Assembly: GCF_048771995.1 (NCBI RefSeq)
Contig: NC_133063.1
Coordinates: 14,866,063 to 14,930,062 of the forward strand
Origin: Taeniopygia guttata
Taxonomy: Eukaryota > Chordata > Aves > Passeriformes > Estrildidae
Direction: 5' to 3'
Length of the DNA stretch: 64,000 nt
Every line of letters starts with the position of its first letter. Position 1 is the first letter of the stretch. Made by a program: the position numbers and the translations under genes. Positions 36,681 to 49,743 of this stretch are shown here, in pieces. Under the pieces are notes generated by a model that was not told the DNA's origin, made no database searches, and was given only the letters and a program-made list of their open reading frames with translations.

Positions 36681-37615
36681 AATTTCCCTCTCCCCGTGTG
36701 TGGGGGAAGAGGGGCAGGGCAGGAACTGTACTGGTGTGGTTGCTGGTGGTGATGTCCAGTGTCGGGATTGCACAGCCATTTGTACCAGCCCTGGTGGGCA
36801 TGTTGAAATATCCACATGGGTACACACTTTTTCTTTGCACACCCAAATGGGGCTATGTGACTGATCTGCAAGGAAGCTAAAATCCCAGTACCTTCTGCTT
36901 AGAGCATAAATAAAAGCATTTATTTTTACATCATACGTGTGATTAGACACTTAATTCAGTCATTTAGATTGGCCATGAATGATTAAGTTCTTGGAGCAGT
37001 TCATCACTGATTAGCTGATTCTGTGTGACAGGGCTGGTTGGGTGCAAGCTCCAAGGATGCACCTCAGTAGGAAATTGTTGTTACTCCTGCTAGTAAAATG
37101 AAGAGGCATTAAATATTTCCAGTGATTTTGAGCACTGAAACAACCCCATGAACGTTTAATTACTTATGCAACATGAAAAACCACTAACAGCAAAAATTAG
37201 GAGTCTCTCCCAGAACTTCCAGTTGCATTTTCTAGGGCATTTGCAAAAGTGGTGGGAAATCTGGACTCAGATCCTTGCTAACCAGCAGAAATAGCAAGCA
37301 AATTTTCTCTCCCATCCAGCAATTGCTGTTATCCTTGGATTACAGAGACTTCCTGTCCCCACTGGACAAATTATGCTAGGCAGGGAATTTTTGAATATAG
37401 TTTGAAAATCATCCTGAGGAGAATAATTTGTCTTTGTTTTGTGAACGTTGTTAAATGAAAAATTGTTTGTACCTGGTAGGCTAAGACAATGCTTACTCTT
37501 CAAAAACCACTGGCCTGTGGAATGACATAATGCTTATTCTGTAGGAATAACAACTAGAAAGTAGCCAGCTTCATTATGCCAAATTTTACCAGTTCACCAG
37601 GCAGTCAGGTGTGAC

Positions 37616-37646
37616 TTTGGGGTCGCTGACCACCAGGGACCCCAAA
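37616..37646. repeat. Nine-base inverted repeat with 13-base loop
   Basis: TTTGGGGTC at 37616-37624 pairs exactly with GACCCCAAA at 37638-37646. It lies in a short segment that is richer in G and C than its flanks. The role is unknown. Confidence 0.7.
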
Positions 37647-38492
37647 AGAGATCTTCAGCACAGAAGGATGCATGTGCAGAGGGGAATGAACATGTCAGTG
37701 ATTTCAGGGAAATCATTGTCAGTGTGTGTTTATTCCAGGAAAATCAATGAATATGTATGTGAAGAATAGTACACAAACAGGAACTTTTTCTGTACTCAGC
37801 ATGCACGATTTCTGGAGGAGATATGCCTCTATGCATCTGGCTGAATAAAGAATACCTACTTCTTAATGCTACACTTGTGTTAAGGAGTTCTCTTCTTTTT
37901 CCTGAATTTTGGTAGCAAATGCCTGTTAGCACAAAATGTAGGGGCACAAATACTGGACTCAGGAGCCTATATGACATTTGGATGCCTACTGGCCCTTGTG
38001 ACTTGCAAACTTATTTGGAGCAGGTCTGATGGAAATGGTTTTTAAAGCATCAAAAACTGCCAGAAATCTCAATCTTTCCAAAACACTAGTATTGGTAGGA
38101 ACATAATAGAAAATATCTCTAACACAGCCAGATCCAATACAGGGTCTCCTGTTTGAGGATTGCATCCACACTACCCATACTCTGGAAGGACTTTCTGACA
38201 AGGTTTATCTGCAGTTACCAAGGCAAAGCCAAGTCTAAAATCAATATGCCGCTTTGGTTAGGTTTAAGTATGTGTCTTGAATCCAGATAAAATCCAAATA
38301 AAATCCAGATAAAACTGTTACTCTTGTAACAGTTCATTTTATGAAGATATGAGAGATGCAGATATGTATATATAGATGTATAAACAATGAAATTACACAT
38401 TACTTTGCAAATACTAGAAAATAAATCTTTTTTTTTTGATCAGGAAAACCGTAGGCTTAAGTGAATGCTGCACTGCAGCAGCCTTTGAGGTT

Positions 38493-38514
38493 TTGTTGTT
38501 GTTGTTGTTGTTGT
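38493..38514. repeat. (TTG)n microsatellite
   Basis: About seven TTG units in intergenic DNA. Confidence 0.9.
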
Positions 38515-40276
38515 TTTCAGAGCACAATATGGTTCAAGTTTCCTACTGATGTAATAGTGATGTACAGACCTCTTTATTTAACTGCACTTTGTTAAAGATC
38601 TGTGGATTTTTATTGTTGACTAGTCTCACTCTTACTTGAATCATGACAGCTTTTCCAGGGACTGAGAGAATGTACCATTATAGCCTAAAGAAAATAAACC
38701 AGAATATCATCATGATCATAAACCAACCTGTTTCTTGCTCTATATTTACCCAAAATCTACTTACTTCTTGAAAGAAGAGCTGTTATCTGACAGATACCAT
38801 CTGTTCAAATCCATACAGCATGGCACATTATCATCATCCTTCCCATTTACAATAAATCACCATGGATTGCTCTTGTCAAGTGAAGAGTGGATAGCCTGAT
38901 ATTTATGAATATTGGAGGCTTGTTTTATTTGACATTAACCATAAGCTAAGTAGTTACCTGCTTGTGATTCATTAATGAATTTTACTTGTTACTAAAAAGA
39001 AAGCTTAGTGTAAAAATAGTACTGTGACTCTCACCAAACTAAAGTTAAAGATAGAGGAGTATTTTTATAATAGCTTATTCAGGCAATATTTCAGGAATAT
39101 TCATATTTAACACCTTTAACAATCATGCTTCAGACAAGTCCTAAAAGTAAAAAATACTGAAAGAAATTGCTGAATACTTTAAAAAAGAATTCATCACTAG
39201 TATTTTGGTGCCAAACCTGACAGAAGTGGCAATTATTTGGAACAGTTGCTATATGTAAGGAGTACTTGAAACATTGAGAAGAGAACAAAACTCAGTCTAA
39301 CAAGTGATGTCTAGACCGTTCACAATTAATAAACTCTATTTACAAACCACCTTTTAATTTATCATAAGATGCTAATGACAAAGAAATAAAATACATTAAG
39401 ATTGTATTAAGAGTGACTAATATTGCCATTAACTAGCATAGCTGATAATACTAATTACTATGCCCAGTATCTTGTAATTAGTGTGATCTGGTAACTAGTA
39501 TTTTCTGCATCCAGTGAAGTCAAAGCAGATTAGAGTTTGTGTGTAAATTCTTTTTCAATTACACTATGTGGTTGTGCTGTTCCGGAATAGTATGAGCCCA
39601 TGTTAAAAATAGAAGTCTTCTTTAGAGCCTCAAAAATAAATTATACCTGTGAGTATGGCACTTTGTTGACACAGCAAACTATGCTGTTAAATATTAGTTG
39701 AAGACTATATTTGACAATTGACATTGAAGATGCATTTGATAAAGAGCGTGCAAAATTTTGGTAATAGTTTGAAACTTAATGTTGGCTGCTTTCAAACTTC
39801 TTTGAACATATGGCTTGCCTAACACTGTTAATTATTGTTTGTGACAATAGGGCCTAAAACCCAGCTAAAAGATCTACCAACACAGAGAAAGGCATCATGT
39901 ATTTTAGAGAGTTATCATGTAAAGAAACAACAGTACTTAGTATTGCGGGAAAGTGTTTAACAAAGAGGATCTCCCACACATCTTCACAGTAGTAACAGTG
40001 TAAATAAGAACAGTTACAAAGGAAACAAAAGGGTGAGTAAGAAAGCACAATGGACAAGGTGGTATAAAAGCAGGTATGCATGAAAGATCTTTAAAACCTG
40101 GTAAACTTGGGTAAACTCACATACCTCAGTAATTTTATTTCATTTTGATGGCTTTCATGGCGTCCTTACTACTAAATTTTTGACTTGTTTCATCATGAGT
40201 CTTTTTCCCAATGCCACATATTTAAGAAAAATAGTAAATACTCATTTCTTTACTCTAGTAAATACTCACTGGTTAT

Positions 40277-41060
40277 CACAGAATGAACCAGGTTGAAAGG
40301 GACTGCTGTAGGTCATGTAGTTCAGCCTCCCTGCTCAAGAAGGGTCATCCTAGAGCAAATAGCATAGGATTACATCCAAGTGAATATTTTTGATTATCTC
40401 CAGTGAGGAAAACTCCACAACCTCTCCAGGCAATCTGTTCCAGTGCTGGTCTCCTGCACAGTAAAGAAGTTCTTCCTCTTGTTGAGGTGGAACTTGCTGT
40501 ACATCAGTTTCTGCCTATTGGCTTTGCCCTATTGCTCAGCACCACTAAGCAGAGCCCAGCTCCATCCTCTTGCCACTCCCTCAGTACTCACAGACAGTGA
40601 TGACATTCCCTCTCAGTCATCTTTTCTCCAGGCTGAACAGACCCAGCTCACTCAGCCTTTTCTTGCAAGAGTCTCCAGATCCTGGAGCAATTCTGTAGAT
40701 CTTTTCTGGTCCCTCTCCAGGAGCTCCATGTCGCTCTTGTCCTGAGGAGCCCAGAACTGGACACAGCACTCCGAATGTGCCTCACCAAGGCTGAGCAGAG
40801 GGCCAGGATCACCCCCCTCGCCCTGCTGGCAGTGCTCATCTTAATGCATCCCAGGACACCACTGACCTTCTTGGCCCCCAGGACACGCTGCTGGCCCATG
40901 GACAGCTTGTTGTCCACCAGGACCCCCAGGTCCTTCTCCACAGCGCTGCTCCCCAGCAGGTCAGCCCCAGGCTGTGCTGGTGCCTGGGGTTGTTCCTCCC
41001 CAGGTACAGGTCCCTGCATTTGTCTTTGATGGATTTCAGATGGTTGATCTCTGCTCATCT
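40277..41060 (-). mobile_element. CR1 LINE, 5'-truncated, minus strand
   Basis: The plus strand is the complement of a CR1 3' region: 'tcacagaatgaaccaggttgaaagggac', 'cacaacctctccaggcaa', 'cagtaaagaagttcttcctc', 'ccaggctgaacagaccca' and 'aactggacacagcactcc'. On the minus strand, 40648-41058 still translates in part as the C-terminal end of the CR1 reverse transcriptase (AVEKDLGVLVDNKLSM, VLGCIKMSTASRARGVIL, LCSALVR). The insert is about 0.78 kb. It is less decayed than the copies at 1480 and 34970. It lacks most of ORF2. Confidence 0.93.
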
Positions 41061-43980
41061 CTCCAACCTTAGTGGTCAGGTATGCTACTTGACATTAAAA
41101 AACTGGTGCATTTTCCTGCACAGGTCAGAGTAGTCAGATGGCCCTGCTGCAGCTAAGCTTTATCTTCTTCCAAGGAAGCCCTTTTTGCTTTAGATGTTTC
41201 TGAAGCTGAAGTTGGGAGGCACTGTTCCACTTTGTCAGTATATGAAGGGAGACTTATCTGCAAGTGGTTTCTGAAATATTCAAAATCAATGTGTAATGTA
41301 TACCGTATGTGAAAGCCTGTAAAGCAATTAGCTGTGGAGACACCCTTGAAGCTCCAGAAGAGGTAGGGAAAAAACAAGTAGTACCTTGCCAGACTGCATA
41401 TTTTGAAACAGTAAAAAGCAACATTTAAAAAATATGAAAAAAAAAAAAACTAATTCAGATGCTGTGTTTTATCTTAGCTGACCACAAACAGCATTCGAAT
41501 GCTTGGGTTTCCAGAGATATCTCTCACATGAAGTTACCTTTTTGGAAGCAAACAAAAATAAAAATGGATTCCTTAGGATCAAATTTTATGTGGTTTCAGT
41601 GACTACTGCTCATTACTTTTAAGTATTAGATAGTGTTAAAGCTGCTAAATATAATATTTTTCTGTGGCTTGATTATTGAGTTGAATTGATTATTGATTGT
41701 AACTTTGTTTCCCTAAAATGATTGTTTCTTCTTTCCAGTCTATTATTTCAGATGCAGTGATTTTTACCTTTCTGCACAGAAAAATGCCCCACATAATGGT
41801 TGTCTTAATTTGGCCTCTTGCTTTGATACAAGTTTGGCCTGATCAGATCTTAATATAGTTTCAAATGTGGAGGTCCAGTGGTCTGGCCTGACCAGCAAGC
41901 TAGCTATAGCTGGGATCATCCCAGGGCTATGGAAGGCAACACCCTAAAGTCAGGGATACTCTCAAGTTTGTGAGAGTTTAAGTTTGTTCCAAAGGGATTA
42001 TGGGAGCTACTGGGTTAATATGGGTTGCCCATACCTTGTGTTTGGTTAGAATGTTGCTAGAATGTTCCATGATAGTGTATATAAATTGGGATTGCCCCTT
42101 GTTGGAGATCTTACCATTTGGCTGTATTTGGGAACACTGCTGCAGAAGAATAAATGACCCTCGAATTTTCCCATCACCCACCTTTTCTTCTGCATTGACC
42201 CCTCGCAATCGCCGCCTATCGGGCATGAACGGAGTGATATGATATTTAAATATTGGAGAAAGAGACTGAAAAGTCTTGCCTTCAGGAAACTGTTCTCAAC
42301 AAACATGAGAAAATTATTTGTTGCCACTGAGACTGTGAGCTTCATTATGCTTAGTGGAGAGACTGGCTCATTGGGAATCCTCCCAGCTAGTACACCAAGG
42401 GGAGGTTGAGTGGACTGAACCATCATTAAAAACTCCTGTTCACTCTCTGCTCTCCAAATGTAATGTAAACAAAGAATTTAAGTAAATTTATGCATAATTT
42501 AATAGTGACTTGCCACTAGCAAAATGAAAGAAAAGGCCAGGAACGTAAAAAATGCTGCAGGGTAGAACTAGATATAAGCAAATGAGTGTCTAGAGAATAT
42601 TTTATAATATAACAGATAGACTGCAAATCATCTGAGACAACTAGACATAACTAGAGGAGAATGGCTGCAGGGAATGCCTCTGGTACTGTAGCCCATACAA
42701 CCCCACATATGTCAGAAAGAAATATTATTGCATCCCTTAAGAGTACATGTTGCTCGGTGCCAAAATAAGTTTCACTTGTTGCCTGAAGATGTCTTAACCT
42801 TGCAGGGTGTATCCTCCCTTTTTTGACCAAGAAGATGTAGAAAGGTATCAAGGGCTAGTTTCCTGGGCCAGCTGTCCGCTGTCAGGCTTTGGAGCCACTG
42901 AGCTGCAAAGGGTATCCAAGATGCAGCTGCTGGCCCCTTAGCTGTGCTGGCATCCTCCACCTTCCTGCCAGCTGTGCCTCTGCACATCAGCAGCTCTGTC
43001 TGTCACATCCATAAGAAGCTACAGGAATGCACTGAAATCTTTGGATGCAGACTGTGTAGATTTTTCAGACAATACCAAAAGTAAATATGATAGAGGGCTC
43101 AGATCTGCAGTTGTACGACATTCAGCTTCCCACATAATTTGATTCAAAATCTACAAGAAAGCCTATGCAGGGATGGATTATGAGACATAAGTTGGAGATC
43201 CTGACAGAAAGATTTATATAAAACTCTCTGTCTCTTTCAGGCCAGTAAGCACTGTCTCAATATTTAAGTAGAGAAGGCACTGATTGAAACTGGCTATAAA
43301 GTGACTTAGCACAGAAGTGTGACAAAGTTGTCTCCCCCTTTCTTTATTGCCTTCTGGTTACTGAATCTGGGAACCAAGATCTCAGAACTGGATGGAGAAT
43401 ACAATGAATTAAAGTGACTACATTAAGAATTAATTCATTTAAAACCAGCATAATTCTTTTTTTCAGCTTTCTTCAGTATGTTCACCACTTTTCCTACCCT
43501 AGGAACTGAGTTGTGAACAAGATGTTATTTACTGTCTCTATTTGAGGTTCTTACTCCATGTTTTGGCAAGGAAGAGAGTACATCTTGTGATAACAGAATT
43601 CCTACTTCAAAACATTTTAAAAGTTTTGAGGTATCAGGGTGATGGGTGACGTATAAATACGCTGTGCCAGCTTTAGTGAGGGAAGTACATATATGTTTTT
43701 TATCAAATAAAGCTATTGTCAATTAGAACTCGAAGTGGCATTTCGGATTAACTGTTTGTGAAGACCCTTTTGTTAGCTCTTGAAAGACTGTGTTTGGGGA
43801 GGTTGATGGAGTGTGCATTGAATCTTTGGCACACCTTGTGCTTATTCTGGGCAATCAGTTCATCATCTCAGCACCAGGGTGTGGCAAGCACATTTCTCTC
43901 ACTCTCAGGACTTTTCATAGAGGTGCACAGAGAGAAATGAAAGAGAAAACAATTTCTATTTCTGTTCCTTGTTCTTCCTA
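41061..43980. other. Intergenic sequence, part 2
   Basis: Contains the LTR-like block at about 41866-42240. Otherwise AT-rich sequence without recognisable genes; the short frames near 42651-42987 and 43525-43722 have no recognisable similarity. Confidence 0.65.
41866..42240 (+). mobile_element. Probable solo LTR of an endogenous retrovirus
   Basis: The block has the layout of an LTR: a TATA-like GTATATAAATTGG near 42078, an AATAAA polyadenylation signal near 42150 about 70 bases later, then a pyrimidine-rich stretch and a CpG-containing end (CGCAATCGCCGCC). No retroviral internal region lies beside it. I could not fix the ends: TG at 41866 and CA near 42224 are candidates, without a convincing target duplication. 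The family is not assigned. It appears to be an old solo LTR. Confidence 0.5.
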
Positions 43981-44263
43981 TGTGGAATGTGTTTGGAGAA
44001 TTGCTTACCTGGAGTGATTGCTTGATTGGATTCTGGTGAGGATTTTTTGAGCCTGATGGCCAATCCAGTCCCCACCCGTGTCTGGACTCTTGAGAGAGGG
44101 TCACGAGTTGTTAGAGTCAGAGAAAGCAATATATAGTTTTAGTATCCTCCTTTTATATAGCATATTAATGTATTTTAGCATAGTTATAATAAAGAAATAA
44201 TTCAGCCTTCTGAATTGAGTCAGACATTGTTATTTCTTCCCACTGGGTTTGCCTGCATTTACA
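43981..44263 (+). mobile_element. Probable solo LTR of an endogenous retrovirus
   Basis: A block starting TGTGGAATGTG and ending near GCATTTACA holds a CCAAT-like stretch (GGCCAATCC), TATATAG motifs, AATAAAGAAATAATTC near 44188 and a short downstream segment with GTTATTTCTTCCCAC. This is the arrangement of a short avian retroviral LTR. No gag, pol or env remnant lies next to it. Ends are approximate and no target duplication was confirmed. A class II (ERVK-like) origin is my impression only. Confidence 0.55.
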
Positions 44264-47200
44264 ATACCAGGGTGTTAATGAAAAATCTCTGAAGCACCAA
44301 ATTTAAAGAACAAAATTCAGGATTTCTTTCACAGAACTCAAGATAAGGTTTTGTACTAATTTGTTATGTATCTAGTAAATTGTAGACTTGCATATGAGGA
44401 AGATTTAACATTTTGTGTGGGCATTCAGCATGACACAGGCCAAAGAAATGCAAACCAAATCATTATATTGTGTGAAAAGAGGATGATCTGGAAAACAATT
44501 TTCTGAAAAGTTGTTCAGATTATGTAGTAATCTCAGTTTTCACAAGAACAGTATTATGATACTTTTTCCAAAAAGTGTACATTGCAGCTTCCAGAAGAAG
44601 GCATACCGCTTGACACATCATTCTGCAATACATGCATTACATACCATAAATGACTTAACTGTTTCTAACTCTTACAACTAGCAGCTATAAATTTTGAAAG
44701 ATAACTTTTCTCAAGTTAGCAGTGTATTAGAGGTTTTATTCTCATGAGTTAGATTCATGTGATGATGTATTCATTATCTACCAAGAAGCAATACACACAA
44801 ACCAAACGCACTTGTTTATAAGGTTATAAGATACACATAATAAGTCACTAAATAAATAAACCATATAGCTTGTAATTTTTAAATGTTGCAAGTTTGGAAA
44901 CATTTTATTGAAGTTACTTTAAAATTATAAGAAGAATATCAATTAAGAGGATCTGTTCAAATACTAAACCATGATTCATTATCTGCAGTGATAATCTGAA
45001 ATGTTTTAATGTTGAAAGAAAGGAAATTACAACATCCATAATACGCATAATTTAGGAATAGTGTTAAGGCTAATTCAAGTTATTCAGGCTTTGCTAATAA
45101 AATTTAAACAATTGTCTAAGAATGCACTGGTTAGGGCTGGTCGAACCATGGCAGAGATTTATCAAATTCTGTATGAAATTGTCATTTCACCTTTGAAGAC
45201 ATTAAGTGTAATTAGAATTTCCACTGTCTTGCTCATGCTTTGCCTAATTTACAAGCCTTGTGCTTCTTTGATACTAAGTTTCTGTGGTTAAGTTTTATAA
45301 AGCAGACAAAAGATCTGAATCTGTGTCCCAAAACTACCGTGTAACTCACAGTCTCTCTGGTGTTCCCAGTTGAGAAGAGACTGTCAATAATATGTAAATC
45401 TAGGATAGTAATTACTTGAGAACTGAAAATTTTTGCAGGGAAAAGGTGACCATAATGACCATCTCTGAAACAGTATGTTAACAATTAATGAATTCTGTGT
45501 CTTGTGTTCTGTCTTGTATACTCTCCAGGCAAAATATATGTTTGCCACCAATAATAGTTGCAGAGATATCTGAAAGTATCACCAAAGAAGCCTATTTAAT
45601 TTATGAGGATCAGAAATAAAAAGTTCTAGTACTGTTCTGGGACTGTTTTGTTGTATATGTGGGTGAAAAGCATGACTGGGTGATCTGCATGATTATGGTG
45701 ATGTTGTAAGAGTTCAAGCCTTTATGACAGAGGACCTGGCTAACTCTATTCTCAAGGACAGCTGATATTTCCCATTGGACTTCACTGCTTGTGTAAGGTG
45801 GGGTCTGGCTTTGTATATGGCAGATAAAACTCAGTGCCCTGTTTTGAAGTGGTGAGCAGTCTCAGTGATATGATTTTATCTTGGAATTCCCACAGGCTCC
45901 ATTTTAAGGATTGGGTCAACAAAGTAGGCTACACAAGCATATTTTAGAAATATTTGAAAAACCACTAATTCCTTTTCTTGTCTTAAGTAAATTGATGTAA
46001 CCATGTTTTCCAGCATGCAGCAGATGCATTTCCACATAAGGGGGTTTTTAGCCTTTTTTATGACCTAAATACATGTGAAAATAACCCTTGAAAATTTTGT
46101 ATTTTCCTAGGACCTCTACTTAACAGACGTATTTTTTCCTCTAGTCAGAGCTCATAAGAGAACTTGCTGCTTGCAGGAATGATGTGAGTGAGGAGGTGTT
46201 AGGTAGTCAGATTCATCTCTGAGTAGTTGTTTGTTACTGCCAGTTTGTGCTTGAGGGAAGAGCTGACTTAACTTGCTATGTTGATTTAAAAATCTGGCAC
46301 TAGAAAATGGCATCACAGGAAATAAATATTTCTAGATCATAGACAAATATGCCATTAAATATGTTAATGTTGGAGCCATGATCAATAGCAGCTTATGGAA
46401 AACCTTAGTGGGGAAGGATACTGTTTTTGCATGTACACTGTCTGTGGGGATGTTAAATCCTTGATTAAATGAATCTTGATAAATCATTGAGTGTTTGCTG
46501 TTCAGAAATGCAAGCAAAATTCAATATTTAGGCATATCTACCTTGATGTAAAAGTAAGTACTATCATTTAGACTTAAATTGGCAGAAAAATCAAATAGTT
46601 TTATTAAATTAAGTTGCCCCTGGATCTGGAAAAAAAAGATCTAATAAAAACCAAAAAGGCACAGAAAGTAATATTTCACTTAAGATAAATAGAACACACA
46701 AAGAAGCAAAGCAATGATGATAATAATTTGATTTTTTGAGGGTCATGGCCCACAATGGTGTAACTCACTCATGGTTTAATTTTCACATACGATACAAAAA
46801 TTCAGTAATATTGCCTCTGTGTCTGTCATTATTATATAATGATGTCTGCTAAATTAATACCCCATCCCTAACAATAGAAACCATGTTTACATTACACATA
46901 GTAATGTCACTTTAAAATCTGTATATAAGTATGTACATTTATAGTAAATAAAGTACAATTTCAGACCTAGAAAATCATAAAATAACTCAAGCTGTTTTAC
47001 AGCATTGTCTTAAACTATTAGAATTGTATACTTAATTATTCATGAGCTAACTAATCTAGGCTAAAAGACTAATATTGAGAGAACGAATTACTTTAATCTG
47101 TAATGCTTTAGTTGAGTGCTAACTTGAATAACATTCTGCAAAAAGGTACAGGCAGTACTGTGTCCTGGGTACACAGGCTTTTAATAGCAACAGGTCCTAT

Positions 47201-49743
47201 GCTACCTGCTGGAAATAGGCAATAGGTGTCATGGGAGCTCTGGGACTTCTAATTTATTATTAAGTATTTATATTGCAGTGTCATGCAGAGATTTGAACTA
47301 TGGAAAAATGCTTCCTTTCCAACTGTCTCTAAATGTTTCCCTTCCAGAGGGACAGAAGGCTCACAAATGCTGTGTGCATATAATGCTAGAACTGGACTGT
47401 AAGAGTGAAGATATAAACAAATATATTAAAATAAAGCTTATTTTGCACTAACTCAGTGTTGTTGTACTACAACTATTGTAAGAAAAAAAGAGAGTAAATC
47501 TACACAATATCAGGTTTAGCTTATGCAAATTCTCTATATAGTTATTCCAGCAGGAATTATAATCACTTGGTTGGATCCATATCAAGCCTAATATATTTAA
47601 GCACAGCTCTGGAAATCTCAGATTTATAGCTCAGAATATCTGCTTATATCTGTGGTGAATTTTGTCTGTTGACTTATACTAGCAAATGACAACTGCCACA
47701 CACTGAGAACTTACCATTTTGCCATTAGTTCATAATGGGATCACCCACATACCCTATGACAGAAATATCCACAAAATAAGTGCTTGCCATAATAACTCAT
47801 AACTGCTGTGTTTCCTCATTTTTTATTGCCATACTATATATTTATTTTTTCATCTGTTCTCTTTGCATAATCAAGTACACTGATAATTTCTTCATTTCCT
47901 CCTTTCCTTTGTGTTTTCCGTACATCGGATATTTTATTAAAATAAGTGCCTCAGAGGTCGGTGGGACAATTCATCCATTGTTAAAGTCATTAACAAATGA
48001 CTTTACAAAAGAACATTTCAAAACTTTGTGTCCAAAGACAAAATTCAAAACTGAGTTTTACGAAGTGCCCCATAATATTTAACAGATTTTCTTCTGTATT
48101 TGAGTTCGTATCTCTCTGGTGAGCACTCACATGTTTCACTAGCACAAGAAAGATGTGTCTCCACTAGAACTAAGCAGCACTTTGGACTTTTGGAGATCTG
48201 GTCTTTTCTGCCCTACACAAAGAAGAAAAACGTCGTTGGAAGAGGTATAAAGATCTTTTCCTGATGTGTTTCCTCTCATAATTTTCTGTTGGTTTTAAAG
48301 GAATAGGAACTTTGAACAAAGGTAAGGATGGAGCTGATGTTTTCTATGCAGCGTAAGAACAGAGTGATAAGATTCCGTATCCTGCCACCCACTGAGTGTA
48401 CTCTTAGGGCCTAAATGGGCTCATGACTGGAGATGAGTGACATGTTTCTGTTTGACTGAACTACTTTACGGTAAAATGAAGGTGTTATTTGCAGAGAGAT
48501 TTACTATAGCTCTTTAATAATTTATGACTGCCCATGCAGTCCTTCTTAAGTGTTCCCAGAATAAACAAATGAGCCAAGCGGGTGCTCTTGGCATTTTGTA
48601 GCTTGACCTTTTGACTCTTATAATTGTGTAAGATACTGAAAAATTGTAACAACATATCTGTTCAGCATCTTTCATCTAAGTGTTGCTTCCATTTTTACTT
48701 CATTTTTAATTCCACTGAAAGTTTAAAGGTTACACCGATGGTTCAAGGGATACTTCTGGCAGTAGATGCCTTTGGCTTTTTGGTTACTTTAGAGCGTGGA
48801 GCTTCCCACTGATAATTTGCTGGTTTGACTTTCAATGAATACAGAGAAACAGAGCAACATTTTTGGATGCCTACCCATGAATTCATTCAAATATCCTGGT
48901 TCTTACATCACTTCTACTCATGGTAACCATGAGTCCCTGATTTATGAGGTGTTACAACACCTCATTTCAAAGCATGCAACTTTATATAAATCATTGTAAT
49001 TTTTTATTTCTTGTTCATATGTAAGATATCCTTAAGTTCCTATAGGGCGCTAGACCTTAAAATTGTTCCACTATTATTAAAATATTTTAAAATTATTAAC
49101 ATATTAATAATGTTAACATATTTTAAAATATGAAAATAGGTTAATATTTAAAATAGTACAATTAATATTTATGTTAATTTTAATAAAATTATTGTTATGT
49201 TAAAATTATTTTAATATTTTGATAATTTTAACATGTTAAAATTATTAAAATATTGATTTATGTTTAAATTATTCCACTATTTACCTTAGTTCATGTGTTG
49301 ATTATAGCCGCCAGGTAGCTCTTACTCTGCTTGTTCAGTAAAACACATTTATCTTGGCCGTAGCTGTAGTCTGTTTTTTCAAAGCAATCAGCATTTCCAG
49401 CAATCTTCTGCTTTTATTTTGTTGTGTAAACTGAAATTAATAGATTTAAAATAGAATTACAAGTTCCAAACCCAGGAAAATATAAATATAGTAGCCATTC
49501 ATTTGCCTGAGGTTTTACTTCCTTTTTTTCTATAAGGAGTACACCTGCTTACTTCTCTAGGTAAAGTGACTTTTCCCAGCTTTTTAATCTTAAACTTCCA
49601 GAGCAGATGGAGATCTAAGAGGAAGACCACACATCCTCTATTTTTCCCCAGTTTACAGAGATGTCAATCGAGGCTGAACTGTGGAGTCTTCCTTATTAAT
49701 AGTGATGCAGAGAAGGAGACAATATATCACACAAGTGCAATTC
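44264..49743. other. Intergenic sequence, part 3
   Basis: Unique-looking AT-rich sequence. It includes the very AT-rich self-similar block at 49060-49275. No coding exon, RNA gene or clear mobile element recognised. Confidence 0.65.
49060..49275. repeat. AT-rich block of short imperfect repeats
   Basis: About 215 bases made of variants of TTAAAATTATT, AATATTTTAAAAT and TTAACAT, many of them self-complementary. A related phrase (AAATTGTTCCACTATT / AAATTATTCCACTATT) flanks the block on both sides, which suggests expansion inside a duplicated segment. Confidence 0.75.

Larger units (their letters stand above)
36681..40276. other. Intergenic sequence, part 1
   Basis: No supported gene. There is a small hairpin at 37616-37646 and a (TTG)n tract at 38493-38514. 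The remainder is AT-rich unique sequence. Confidence 0.7.
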
